The notes beneath the pieces are model-generated. The model had not been told where the DNA came from. It made no database searches and saw nothing but the letters and a program-made list of their open reading frames with translations. From Caprella mutica (Eukaryota > Arthropoda > Malacostraca > Amphipoda > Caprellidae): a stretch of DNA of 64,000 nt. Positions 46,397-58,421 of this stretch are shown here, piece after piece; positions within the stretch are counted from its first letter, which is position 1, and the number at the start of each line of letters is the position of its first letter. The stretch spans positions 183,851 through 247,850 of the forward strand of contig CANNZV010001457.1 in NCBI GenBank assembly GCA_947561585.1, read 5' to 3'. The translations under genes and the position numbers were made by a program.

Positions 46397-48380
46397 ATAC
46401 CATCCTCTATGACGTCACGATGGGGGGCTGCGCAGAAGAAACTCAATTTCGTCTCTTTTGCGAGCGTACCTTATAGAGTAGTTATATCATGGGCTAAGAG
46501 CACTTGAGAGTGAGAGCACCGGAGGCGGAAAGTGGGTGGCACAGAATATCAGCGGAGGGCAAAGAAAGCTTACTACATGATAGTGGGAAGAAGCACATTG
46601 ACACAGGGAGTTTCACCATGGAAGACTAACAAGCTTCGATCGCCTAGCAAGGTTCATAATGGCAGCGTCAACGTCTGGAAAAAGGGAAGGCTGATCGAAA
46701 GGGTTAGTCACTTTCTTGGTTTTTAAATCCTCAGTTACATTGGTTCCCCTGTGAAATCTACCTAGACTTTAAATCTCTTTGTCAAAAATCTACCAAATAT
46801 TAAAATCTATACATAACAGTACTGTTATTTTTTACAACTTGTTAATGTTCCTAAAGTTTAAGATTAATCTATTTATTTGTTAAATTCTGTTTAAATATTA
46901 TGCTTTTAAAATCACTTCTTGTTGAACTATTAAAATTATTTATGTTAAAACTTAAAATTTGATTAAAATACTTTGAAACTTACTTTGCGTTAAAACTAAT
47001 TTATCGCCACAGGTAGGTGTTTTCAACTTCTTCTTTTCCATTTAAGATTGTCAGTTGAAACCCCACAGTGTCTGGGCTACTTAAACAAAACGTTTGCTGA
47101 GAACTTCTTGGAAGAGTTTTTTTTAACCAATATAAATATTTGGTAATTGAGCCTTTTAATACTGCTATAAACTCTATGGTAATTTTCCTTCACAAAACTT
47201 AAACATCTACTTTTCTTTCATAGCAAACAAGACTCCCAATCATCCCTCATTAGGTAGTGGACGAAGAGAGTGAAGAAGCTGCAGGTTGCGGGCTAAAATA
47301 AACAACTTTAAATTAATTCAGTGTGTTTTAGTTCTCCATCATTGTAGGTTTTTCAGTACACCGCATACAATTCGGTTCAGTATATAATTTATTATTTGTT
47401 TTTAAAGTTTATTTATACCTACTCTGTTAGCAACAATCGAGCGAATCACTAATCTGATGCTCAAGAAGAAGATTGCACACTCTTTGTTTTGATTACAAAT
47501 TTGAATTTTCTAAACAAACCATGCGTTTCGGCCTTTATTTAAATTATTTTAGATATTAATTGTTTCTTAAAGTATAGAAAAGTTTCTATTATGAGTTCAT
47601 TCAATTTTATACCTTTACACGAATATTGAATGGATTTATTAAACTTAATACCTAGATGACAATCAAAACAAATGGTGTACATTCTTTTTCTTCAGGCTGA
47701 AAATTTCTTAAATTAGTAAGTCGGAAGTAAAATAGGTTTTGTAGAGTTTTGATTATAAAAATCTTTAAAAGCATATAAAACTAAAAATGTGCTACTAAAT
47801 TCGATGCAGTTTGCAGCAAAATGATAAGAAGCATTAGCCTTGTTGAATATAGCAATGAAAATATTTGCTTGGAGGAGACCTTTAAAGTGAGTTGTACTTA
47901 AAGCGAGGCCTGCCTGTAATTCATTATCTCAAATTCAATTAGCTAGCATGTTTAACAATAGTTAATAATAATAAAAATTCTTCAATTTTAATTGCTGCAA
48001 AATTGTAGTGATCCAAAGAGACATGAAGAGAAGAAAGCATTTTGAAAAAGGGGACTGTGAAAGTACACTCCATGTACTAGATTGACTACTCAGCTACCAA
48101 TGGTAACACAATCAAGCACATGGAGGGAAAGAGAAGAAATCAATGGAAAAGTGACCTACATAATTAATTTGCTTACCCATGGATATAGCAAGGCAGAAGG
48201 AAAAAGAAGAAGATGAAGAAAGATATAAAAAAGCTGAAGAAAAAGAACACCAAACTAAACAAAAGCTTATCTTCTTATAGAACGAAAGATTGCCTACCGC
48301 AAGATATAGCCTCAGAACAATGAGAAGGAGATAGACATGGATTTCAAAAGCCTTGTCTGATAATCGAACCCCGTATACAT
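46397..48380. other. No gene supported
   Basis: An open frame at 46532-46726 (KAYYMIVGRSTLTQGVSPW) lies in GC-richer DNA but shows no recognised domain and no clear splice partners. The remaining sequence is AT-rich. Confidence 0.35.
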
Positions 48381-48389
48381 AGAATCACC

Positions 48390-48812
48390 GAAACGGACCG
48401 AATCGGACCCAGACGGACGGAAACGGACCAATTGTGGTCCAAAACGGACAGATTGGGGTCCAAAACGGACAGATTGGGGTCCAAAACGGACAGATTGGGG
48501 TCCAAAACGAACAGATTGGGGTCCAAAACGAACAGATTGGGGTCCAAAACGAACAGATTGGGGTCCAAAACGAACAGATTGGGGTCCAAAACGAACAGAT
48601 TGGGGTCCAAAACGAACAGATTGGGGTCCAAAACGAACAGATTGGGGTCCAAAACGGACAGATCGGGGCCCAAAACGGACAGATTGGGGTCCAAAACGGA
48701 CAGATTGGGGTCCAAAACGGACAGATTGGGGTCCAAAACGGACAGATTGGGGTCCAAAACGGACAGATTGGGGTCCAAAACGGACCGAATGGGGTCCAAG
48801 CCGAATCTAATC
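48390..48812. repeat. 21-bp minisatellite, ~18 units, open in several frames
   Basis: The unit is GGGTCCAAAACGGACAGATT plus G, with a block of seven units carrying CGAACAGA instead of CGGACAGA. Because 21 is divisible by three and the unit lacks stops in several frames, long open frames appear on both strands (VQNGQIG, SKTDRLG, LSVLDPN heptads). Flanks hold degraded units (ACCGAATCGGACCCAGACGG). No splice sites or start context marks one frame as real. Confidence 0.9.
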
Positions 48813-49080
48813 GGGACGAAACGGAGCTAAGTAGTTCATAAAAACACTTAAATAGTTAGTACTATACATTGGAGAAAAATAATAATATTTAGAATGAGTT
48901 ATTTAACTGATAATAGCTACCTACTTATGTTGAAAAAAAATAGCTACTTTGAATGCTCATATCCTATAAGCCGGAAATTATTCTTCTAAAAATATTTCAA
49001 AGGGCCCCTCCAAGGAAAATATACTTTACTAAAGGTTGACTGAACAGGAACAGCTGATCAATACGTCTGACAGACGCTGA
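48813..49080. other. AT-rich spacer, nothing recognised
   Basis: No open frame, repeat pair or splice-flanked segment was seen. Confidence 0.4.
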
Positions 49081-49283
49081 AATTGGTGCCCAAGTCCCGT
49101 AATTAACCCCGAAATATGGGCAGTTGAGGTATTTACTCAGCGATTTCTAGATTCTTTTTACTTTTTTAGTGATCTAGGAGTCTTAAAACCGTAAAAGAAA
49201 CATTTCATTATGATATGATCATATGAAATAATAATAAGTGCATTAAAAGACTCAATAAAATAGGACCATCTTGGGCACCAATT
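49081..49283. mobile_element. MITE with AATTGGTGCCCAAG inverted ends
   Basis: The exact 14-bp inverted ends AATTGGTGCCCAAG / CTTGGGCACCAATT are about 200 bp apart. The interior is non-coding and AT-rich. Confidence 0.7.
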
Positions 49284-51189
49284 GAACCGAGTGAATAATT
49301 TCCTACTTCTAGCTGATGTATTTCAATGTTCGAGTCCCTTGTTTATTTTTTCAAACAATGAAGGCTATATCAAACTATTTTGGAGAATATTAAAGAATAT
49401 AAGATACCTAGTTACCTGCAAATTACAATAAATAGGTACCTATCTAATTTCATAGTGTGCAGTCTCAGAGTCTGCAGATAATAGGGAAATCTCTTCCAAG
49501 ATCTTAACTAGCTAGATGATATAATATATAGGATATCAAATCATGAGAAAAATTAGTCACAATAGACTAGTACTGATAGTGTTTCGATTCAATATGTTCA
49601 CAGGAAATAACAATTTAACATGTAAGCAAAGGAATTAATTCGAAATTGCTTCAAGTATGAATAAATACGGTACCTACCTTATCAACTACCTATCCTAAAT
49701 CAAATTAGAAAGTAGGGCAGCTTTAGCCAATATATTGGCTAGAACCTACTCAGCCTAGCAAGTTAGGTACTACCTAGCTACCTATAATTTTAGATCTAAT
49801 ACCTAATTTCAATTGGTGAGAGTATATAATTTTCTCCTTTATGTTAGTAATAATGTTACCATGCTAATTTTCAATTTGGAGAGAATTTTAGATTATTTAG
49901 ACATTTTGGAGAGAGATTATACTTCATTTTGGACTTTTCGTCACTTTTGGAGAGTTTTGAACTCCTGGAGAAAAAATTGGTGAGTCTGACGGTCATGTTT
50001 TAGTACTAGGTACATTATACAAGTACATAGGTGATTAATTAACATGTAGCTATAATTATAAACAGAGCAATGAATTCAGAATTGCTCTCAAAGATCTTGT
50101 AAATCTTTTTTGGACTTTAAATAGCTCCGAGCTCTCCAAGAATCTTTTGAAAATATCAGTATATCACATTATACCAGACACCAGTAACCTCTAACCTAAG
50201 TCCTTAACCAGTCTGCATTCCATGTTTCAGAGTGTGTCAGTTAGAGCCAATTAGGCTAATTAACTTCATCTTCAAAACTCTAATTTCCAGATACGACTAG
50301 CTGGCTTAAAATTTTGAATCAGGCTAATCTAATCCCTATAATATAATGGATGATGCCTGGTCCATGCCATGGTAATTTTGGCTTGAAATCATCCAAAAAT
50401 GAGCCATTTTCTCTAGATCCCTTCAAATGAATTCCAATATCTTTGACAAGTTCCAAAGTGTGTATCTTGGTCACCAATATAATGGATTCTCCAAGATAAT
50501 CCTGAATTAGTCAAATTGCCCTCCAAAATGATAGAATAATCAAGTATTATCTCCAATTTAACATTGTAACAATGAAGAATATTAGAAATTGCTAGTCAAT
50601 ATGAATTATTGGACTGTCCAAGACTTCAAATAGCTTGTCATTGATGCCCATTAATTATAATGGCGAGAACTCCCTTGCTTTAGAACTTAGTATCTTTCAA
50701 TAATTCTCATAAAATCAAACTGAAAAAGTATCACCTATTACCAAGTTTTGAAGCAGGTACTTCATCACCATTTTAATTTATAGCTTATGGCAAGAACTTT
50801 TTCATTAATTAATACCTAACACAGTTAGTTTAGAATCAAACATCAAATGATGAAACTGGTTAGGTAGCTATACAATTTATACAAAAAGTGAAGGATGATG
50901 AAGAGAACTTTGTTGTGCTTTTAAGTTTTTAACTTGGAAAGTATACCACCTCTCTTCTCCAAGTAGCTAGTAGAGTTTGGGAATCTTACTCATGTACTTG
51001 TCTAGGATTTTGGACTCTTGTATACCAAGTTAGAAGTTGCAGAGTCTGGGAATACTAGCCAAGGTACTTGTCCAGTATTTTGGACTCTTGGAGAGTGGAA
51101 AATAGAAACTTGGGTAGTATATTATAATTTCCTTCTATGTAACAATGTTGAATTGGAGACTAAAAATGATAGTCCTCTTCTCTTGGCTG
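49284..51189. repeat. Repeat-rich, gene-free region with TTTGGAGAGA phrases
   Basis: Scattered relics of the foldback family at 19957 are seen (GTTACCATGCTAATTTTCAA, ATTTTGGAGAGAATTTTAGA, TTCTCCAAGATAA). No exon-like segment was found. Confidence 0.5.
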
Positions 51190-51370
51190 AAGGCCTTGTT
51201 ACACGGTGCGAGTTGGCCTAGCCAGTTACTGTAGTGCAGTGTGACCGCATCAGTCAAGCAACTGTTAAGGAAATTCAATGGTATTAACATTGAGCTACTG
51301 GCATGCGAGTACAGTGGGACAGCTGCTGTCCACTCTCACGACAGTAACTCGCACCGTGTAACAAGGCCTT
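51190..51370. mobile_element. MITE with AAGGCCTTGTTACACGGTGC ends
   Basis: Perfect inverted ends AAGGCCTTGTTACACGGTGC followed by GAGT at both sides, with a second inverted pair (CTGTAGTGCAG.../...GACAGTAACTCGC) inside. About 181 bp long. Such GGCCTTGTTACACG ends resemble hAT-type MITEs. Confidence 0.75.
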
Positions 51371-51945
51371 AAGGTTTTGCACATTATTTCACTTGGAATT
51401 GAGGGAAAAATGGGAACTTGGCTTAGATTTTTTTAAATTCTCTCTATATGCGCATGTCAAATTAGAGAGTTAACAGATTACAGTACAAAAATGTTCAGTA
51501 TACAGATCCATTCAAAAATACTAAACTCTTCATGAGGCCTCTGGACTACCCATTATATTGGCTGGCATGTCAATACTACAAGTAGCTAATAGCTAAAGTA
51601 TGACTGTGACACTACTTGACACTCTATTGACTAGTCTAGAGAGTAATTTATTTTTGGTTTGCTATTTATTCTTAATCTTCTATGATATAATGTTTATTTT
51701 TGGAGAGAAATATAGACATTTATGTTAATGTAGCTTCCAGAGAGTAATTGGAGAGTTTACAATTAACTCTCCAATTACTCTCTAGAAGTTACATATAATG
51801 TGATGTAAAAAATACAACATAGTCAAATGTAGGTATAATGTTGTAGTTTGTAGTATTTAAAAGAAATTGATCATTTTGTAATATGGTCTTTGATCAACTC
51901 GCTGGTAAGGGGAAAAATCAATTATAATTATGTATATCAAAATAG
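51371..51945. other. Repeat fragments, no gene
   Basis: An inverted pair TGTAGCTTCCAGAGAGTAAT / ATTACTCTCTAGAAGTTACA lies at 51727-51795. The rest shows nothing definite. Confidence 0.5.
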
Positions 51946-52157
51946 AGTAGGTTCTGAACTATCGGACAGTTCCACATTTGCGGACAAAAATGTAAAATAA
52001 TATTTTTTTTTTAAATTTCAAATTTGAAACAGTGTTAGGATAAAGTAATATTTGTATCCCAAAATAATTGTTTCTAATTTAAAATTAAGACAAGACTAAT
52101 ATCATTTTAAATTATTGTCCAAAAATGTGGAACTGTCTGATAATTCAGAACTTACCC
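51946..52157. mobile_element. MITE, TAGGGT family, best copy
   Basis: Ends TAGGTTCTGAACTATCGGAC and inverted TAGGGTAAGTTCTGAATTATC pair over about 40 bp, reaching CAGTTCCACATTTkyGGACAA. It is the least decayed member of the family in the window and serves as its reference. Confidence 0.8.
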
Positions 52158-52504
52158 TAGCTAGTATTTTCTACCTATATACTTATATAGTGTCTAATAT
52201 TTATAACCATTTTCTACATATTGAGAGTGTCAAGTGATTTTATTTTATTTATTAACTAAACTGATAATCCCAAATTTGTGTCCTTGATATTTAAAACTGT
52301 CCTTTAATTTTACTTTCAAACTTGTGTGGCAACCCTGTTACTGTACCTGTAGTTTGTAAACTAAGCATTACAAATGGAGGCTTTGATTAGTAATTAAACT
52401 GTTAATCAAGTTCAATCATATGCATAAAGCATTTATCATTGCTACTAATATTAGCTTGCTTCAAACATGCATCAATCACGTCTAAACTCTTTGAATGTGT
52501 GCAG

Positions 52505-53255
52505 AGATTCCTGTGTCAAACTTTAAAGGTAAAAGTCTTTAGGTAAGAATAATTTGATTAGTAATTCATTTCTCAGCACGTGTTTAATATAACACATATT
52601 TATTTCAGACTCGAGAGAGGATTATGCCAGTCGCCCAAGTTGCAGTTGTTACATAAATCTGAGCCAGTTAGTCACCAACACCAACAGAGGTGTTAGATTG
52701 AAATTTTCCCCTCTTCCCATAAACATATTAGGGTAAGTTATTAGTTAACTGTAAAATTGAGCTCGTATGAGAGATATTCATTTTAAAGTACAAACGAAAT
52801 TTCAGTTTTGAGTCAGAAGTGGAGTTACGGCATTTGAATGATTTGATCTTCAAATCTAATTGATAGATAATGTAATTGAACATTACATGTCATGATTTCG
52901 ATTGATTCAAACAAGAAAGCCTAACCAATTCAGACTTGTTTCTGTAACACACTCTGTTGTATTAGGTTTTTGTTATTTCTTAACATGGAAAAAATGATTA
53001 TCAGCTGTAGTTGATGAGAGTTAATTTTATCAGAACGCATCTCAAAAGTCAGTGTCTTATTGACAAAAATAACAATCACTTCATTATGATCCGTCTGTTA
53101 CTGAAAGTTTCCTATTTTCTTACAGGCTGGAGAACTTGCTTATGACTACAAAATCTTTAGTTCTTAACTTCTTCAAGAGCAAATTGAGGATTTCCTGGAG
53201 GTTCCTGTTGAATTGGATCTGTCACGATATCCTTGTGATCAATTCCTTCCTGTAG
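52505..53255 (+). CDS. Possible 3' end of a small spliced gene, unknown function
   Basis: Three candidate exons join in one open frame: a 24-nt microexon 52505-52528, then 52609-52732, then 53126-53255 ending in TAG. Each is bordered by AG and GT. The second has good sites (TATTTCAG at its start and GTAAGT after it). The joined peptide reads IPVSNFKDSREDYASRPSCS and later LKFSPLPINILGLENLLMTT. An AATAAA at about 53515 could end the transcript. No domain is recognised and no upstream exon was found. A chance open frame of about 92 codons across three joins is not excluded. Confidence 0.35.
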
Positions 53256-53529
53256 TGTTCTTTTTAAGACTTTTTGTACATTCGTGTCTATCTTCATATG
53301 TTAAATTCACCAGATATTTTAATCGTAAATGTCAAAGATTTTCTATGAAACATGAAAATATTTTATTATTCTCAATGGCTAAATTACATTATGAAGAGTT
53401 TACCATGGAATTTAATTACACGTTTTTAGAGGTTATATTTACCTTTTTTTAAAGTACCTTTAAACTATTTTGATAATTTGTAAAGTTTAACTGGGTAATA
53501 ATACAAATCTAAGAAATAAAGAATATATT

Positions 53530-54520
53530 CAAATTAAATTATGCAGTTCTTTTTTATTTTCATTAATATTCAAGTGACTAGGAAAATCTCCTCTCCAATT
53601 TAAAATATGACAAACTACTATATAATAGCTGAAATTCAAACATAAAGCTCCGTATAGCTACATGAGCTTCACAAGATATAGATATGAAAAAAAAATCCCA
53701 CCCTTGTTTCTACTTATTGGATCATTTTGCTATATAGAACAATTAGATTCTTGGTCAGCTGTAAAGACTTTAAAAAGATAGGTAATTAGGTTTTTGTGAG
53801 TTAATTATGCATCGTTAATGATACAAAAAATTAAAGAACCTATTTTTAGCAGGAATTATTGGGAATAAGATCATTATCTAGCTAAGCAATATAGCTACAT
53901 CATTATCATAAATAATATACATCACTATTATAAATAATAAACATCAATACAGGCCTCTATGGAGAATGCCCACTATTTGTGGAAACATTATGGACAGTAG
54001 CTAATTATGTAATCTCACAATATTTTTCAGATTTTCATCAAGAACTAACTTATGCACCATGTGATATAGTTAATTACATCCTAATTTACAAGTAGCTAAT
54101 AATTATTTACACACCAACTAATAAATAGATACATTCTAATTCACAAACTTACTAGCTAATTTTTATATTTATTTATCAAGTGAAAATTTAATGTAAGAGA
54201 CATATTAGCTAATATTAAAAAGTTAGAAACTCACAGATATCAATAGTTTCTACAAAAGGGTTTCATTAACAGCAGATAGTAAGACTTATTTACAATGATC
54301 TAGAACAGTACAGAATATATGTGTATAATATCCGACATTCTGCATCAAAAATAACTAAAAATCTAAATGAATAGGATTAAAATAAATGTCGTTTTACTAA
54401 TTTCTTGGAACGATTTTGTTTTTTTATTTTTTTAGCTTCCCTTCTACTTTTTGAAACATCTGATTTGTTAAGATACCTAATCTAAAAATATGTCCTACAT
54501 CTAAAATAAAACTCTACTAC
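53530..54520. other. No gene; 3' flank between convergent units
   Basis: AT-rich. Short repeated phrases (ATCATTATCATAAATAATA, ATAAATAATAAACATCA) only. Confidence 0.4.
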
Positions 54521-54522
54521 CT

Positions 54523-57511
54523 CTATGGGAAGATCAACAATAGCCACAGCAGCACTAGTGAGGTTTGTGACCGAATTAGATTCAATTTTAATGCAAATTT
54601 GATCATTCTCGGGCTCATTGTGATGACTCCTAAATAACGTTTCAAGTTTTTCAAATTTAGGTTTCTCACTATCTGCAATTCTTTTAAGTCCCCCTCTATT
54701 TTTGAATTCAATGAAGTCATATCATAAGAAGTTAACCCACCCAAGTTTCTATATTTATTACTGAATTTTTGTACCAAAAACCCTAGAACATAATCAAATC
54801 CATCTTCCTCTTTATCTAGAGCAGTGTTATCGGATAACAGTAATGTTTCTACATCACATAGATCAATATTGGTTTTAGGTGGTTTCTTAATTGGAGAACT
54901 GAGATTATTCAAAGAACTAAGACTAGACACAACAATATCATCTTTATCTAATAGCTCTGTGTTTGATGCCACAGAAGTCAAACATTCATGCTTATTAACT
55001 ATGATGACCCTTTTCATTCTTTGTTTGAATGCAAGTGCATCAGGGTGATCATAAGTTCCATCCATTTGCCTAATTAATCCAAAGAGATGCTCTAGTACAT
55101 CTTGGTTCAATCCTCTAGTTAAAATGTATCTGAATTTGAACGTTTCTTTGAGATCATTGAAAAGATTAGAGATGGATTTGGAACTTGTGATCACCCCATA
55201 CATAAATTTGAATTTTCTATTATTAACAGTTGCATTTTTCATGTTATCAATCATTGTGGATAATATCTTGGCTTGTTCTTTGCTATTTGTGAAGCCGTTA
55301 TCAGATTTATTATTGAAAGAACTATTCATTACATCGAACCAGTCATTCGTATCTTTAATGAATTGAGCAGTTTGGACCTAAGTGGGAGATTCAAGTTCAT
55401 TTTTGGTTATACCTAAGTACATCAGCGCATCATATACGCTGTTAGAAAGTAACTGGGCTGCAAGCCGTACCTTCTGCCTACCATTACCCACAACAGTAAG
55501 GTTATCCATGCCGATTTTATGACAAATGTTCAGCTCTCCAGATTGGTGCTGTAGCAATTCAAATAAAGGGGTGGAATTTATAAATTTATCATTGATTTTT
55601 GTACCATAATCTAATAAATTATTTCTAATTAATTTTAATAGATGTGGCACATCAGCAAAGGCATGTATAACCCTAACTGCAGAAGGGTGTGGGAAGTTTG
55701 GCTTTTCTTCAGTTACATTAAGGGCCTTGAACAGACCTTGATTACTCCCACCTAGGTCACAGACTATTCCATACACAGAAAATCCACTGTCTCCTAGTCT
55801 TTGTATTATTGAACTTAAAATTGTAGGAGTCATATCTGAATTGTATTGATAGTATACTGGTTGTTTCCAGTTATTCAAAATTCCCCTTGCCATACAAACC
55901 TGAACTTTGTCATAGTCAGGATAAGTGCTATCGGAGGCTCTATTGTAAGAGTATTTAGGAGTCAAACTCATTTCGTCAAAACTCAACATGCAAACTCTCT
56001 CTCCTTTAGTCATTGAAGATGATCTTATGGAGAGAATTTTAAAAACGATATTCAACAGGCCTGGCTCCACATTAATATTTTTGATGTATGCATTAAGTGA
56101 AGGAATTGATGGCAAGGGGAGTTTCAATTTTTTAATTGCATATTTATATGCTTTTGTTGAAACACTTCTGAATGCCAATCCTGAGACAATATCTTCTTCA
56201 GACCATTTTGCAACTTTTTTACCTGTAAGTAATTTATTAATTTGAATTTTAGAAAAGTAGGGAGATAACTTATTTTCTATTGAAATTAACGCATCTTCAG
56301 ATGCTTTAGGAGCAAGCTTTAAAAGTTGATGTTTCAAAGTATTATTGTCTCTAATTAAACTATTGATTTTAATTTTCTGATTTATTCTTTCATTATTTGA
56401 AGTGAGAAGTTTTTCCTCTAAAGAAGATACTCTATCATTGGCAATCAGAAGTGTCTCATAAATATTCTGGTTCAATTTATGGAAATCATAACAAGATTTC
56501 TTCCTACAGTAATTAATATGTGAATTTGCATCAGAATCCAACCTCTGCGATGGTCCGGCAGATTCCATTCTCTGCGATGTTCCAGCAGAGTCCATTCTCT
56601 GCGATGGTCCGGCAGAGTCCATTCTCTGTGATGGTCCAGCAGAGTCCATTCTCTGCGATGGTCCAGCAGAGTCCATTCTCTGTGATGGTACGGCAGAGTC
56701 CATTCTCTGCGATGGTACGGCAGAGTCCATTCTCTGCGATGGTCCGGCAGAGTCCATTCTCTGCGAGGGTCCGGCAGAGTCCATTCTCTGCGAGGGTCCG
56801 GCAGAGTCCATTCTCTGCGAGGGTCCGGCAGAGTCCATTCTCTGCGAGGGTCCGGCAGAGTCCACCCTTAGAGATGTACCGGCAGAGTCTATGATTTGCC
56901 CAGCTGATTCTTCCAGCAGACATAAAAATGTATCCCATGTTGCACTAGTTGGACCACTGATTTCCATATCTGAAAATTTTAATACAAAGTGGAAAGTTAG
57001 GTACCCTAACTTTGTAATAAAAAAAATTGAAATATAAATTGCTTGGTTTCACATATTATATAATATATACTATTATAATTTTGTAAACACATACTCAAAT
57101 AATATCAAAAGAACATAACCATTCATTTAATTAATTAGGACAAGGTGAATATTCATAAACTACAATTAATGGTAAAGACATTGGCCCCAATAATATCAAC
57201 TGACATTATTTGGTATAAACTGAGTGAGAACCCTCTGACTTACTTATAAAAGACAATTTACTTTGTTGAATAGATTTTTGGAATTCAATTTGATAAAAAG
57301 AAGTGTTAAGCATTTAATGCAAAATTTTATAGTTATATTTGTGAGGCAGCCAAGTTGTTTAATATAGCTACCATCAAATGAAAATGGAAACCATAATCTA
57401 GCTGGTAATTAATGGGTGTTTCAATCTAGTGATATATACCTTCAGGTGGATGAGCAACATGGTCCTGTTGGTATTGTACTGATGCACGGTTACTAAGTGC
57501 TGCAGTTGCAT
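54523..57511 (-). pseudogene. P-element-type (THAP9-like) transposase with 9-residue repeats and an in-frame stop
   Basis: A small exon (57511-57440, DATAALSNRASVQYQQDHVA) splices in phase to a long exon from 56969. It begins MEISGPTSATWDTFLCLLEE and then has about a dozen copies of the 9-residue unit MDSAGPSQR. The P-type core follows: a coiled-coil-like segment (VSSLEEKLLTSNNERINQ), the RNase H-like catalytic region (MLSFDEMSLTPKYSYN; VCDLGGSNQGLFKALN) and the diagnostic HAFADVPHLLKLIRNNLLD. A single in-frame TAG at 55378-55380 follows ESPT; the same frame continues through IKDTNDWFDVMNSSF to 54523. Near the end (about 54600) another frame (CIKIESNSVTNLTSAAVAIV) looks at least as protein-like, so a late shift is possible. 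The usual N-terminal THAP zinc finger was not found; a copia insertion sits upstream. Confidence 0.85.
56530..56885 (-). repeat. 27-bp coding tandem repeat, ~12-13 units
   Basis: The plus-strand unit is CAGAGTCCATTCTCTGCGAT plus GGTCCGG, encoding MDSAGPSQR on the minus strand. Variants alter one residue (SAVPSQR, SAGTSQR). The unit length is a multiple of three, so expansion keeps the transposase frame open. Confidence 0.95.
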
Positions 57512-57639
57512 CTGGAATAAAAAAAAATGTTTTTTAATACTATATATATTTTGTGAGTTAAAAACTAGTGTACAAATAGATATTTTTAATTATTTATTAT
57601 TATAATGGTATAATTTAACCCTCTCTGACATCAAAAAGG

Positions 57640-57800
57640 AAATTAAAAACAAGGAACTCAGAGAACAACTTAAAAGGAACGTGGCTCCATAATTAAAGTC
57701 ACCCACCACCGTCAGTAGCAATGCTCATGGGTGCAGAAAAGATACTCTATGCCTACAGTCACCTATAAGGCTATAACTACACCTGTTATGAAAGGGTGAT
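57640..57800 (-). repeat. SINE-like dispersed repeat, copy 3 (inverted)
   Basis: The minus strand reads GAGCATTGCTACTGACGGTG and GTGGGTGACTTTAATTATGG, collinear with the 25.3- and 39.3-kb copies. Confidence 0.65.
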
Positions 57801-57846
57801 AGTTCTTGTTATAGCTACTGCCCTTACTCACTCAACAGGTCATTAT

Positions 57847-58182
57847 TGTTAGAATTAGGTTAAATCAGTGGGTTAACAACGTTAAGACATAGAGTTTATT
57901 TAAAGAGTAAATATGTTATACAATTAGAAGTCTATGGAGAGATGAGTGGAACTCATCTCTCACTGAGTAATGTTCAAGACAGACTGATATCAGAAACTAC
58001 AAGACAGGGTATTTAACCCTCGACGGAAGTGAGATCGACTTTAGACCTTATGTCCGTTTCTCATTAAAAGTAATACATGGTTATTGAAACAATAGGTAAT
58101 TTAATATAGCTGAGCTAGTCTAACAGGAAGTTAACATTAAATATATAACGAGTGTGTAATACATTTAACTAAAATTTCAACA
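57847..58182 (-). repeat. Copia element LTR (3' LTR in element orientation)
   Basis: A 336-bp repeat starting TGTTAGAATTAGG and ending TTTCAACA on the plus strand, apparently identical base for base to 61353-61688. It is preceded by ATTAT, which recurs after the other LTR. A short purine run (GAGGAG on minus) abuts it internally as a likely polypurine tract. Confidence 0.95.
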
Positions 58183-58189
58183 CTCCTCA

Positions 58190-58310
58190 CACGACATTTT
58201 ATATTTTTCATACCTATTAATTTAACAAATTTGGTAAATCTATCAATAGGCAACGATTTAGAGAATATGTCAGACGATCCATTAAAAAAAACAATGAACA
58301 ACAATTTACA
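58190..58310 (-). pseudogene. C-terminal copia pol (RNase H end) remnant
   Basis: The minus-strand reading GSSDIFSKSLPIDRFTKFVK matches the conserved end of copia-type RNase H (D-I-F-T-K-x-L-P-x-x-x-F). It lies directly beside the LTR, as in complete copia elements. Only this end survives. Confidence 0.75.
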
Positions 58311-58421
58311 TAGGAAATGAATTATTCTAAATTTAAAGACATAAATCTCATTTTAATCAATCCTAAAATTCAAAACATTAAAACTCAAATTGAAAAATTC
58401 TGAAATTCAAATTGAACAATC

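Noticed and set aside
48344..48841. Three overlapping 130-150-codon open frames as a repeat protein
   Set aside because: They are frames of one stop-free 21-bp unit. No start context, splice site or domain favours one of them.
56520..56938. Plus- and minus-strand frames of repeated peptides such as SAMVRQSPF and ENGLCRT
   Set aside because: These are shadow frames of the 27-bp repeat whose real frame is the transposase MDSAGPSQR on the minus strand.
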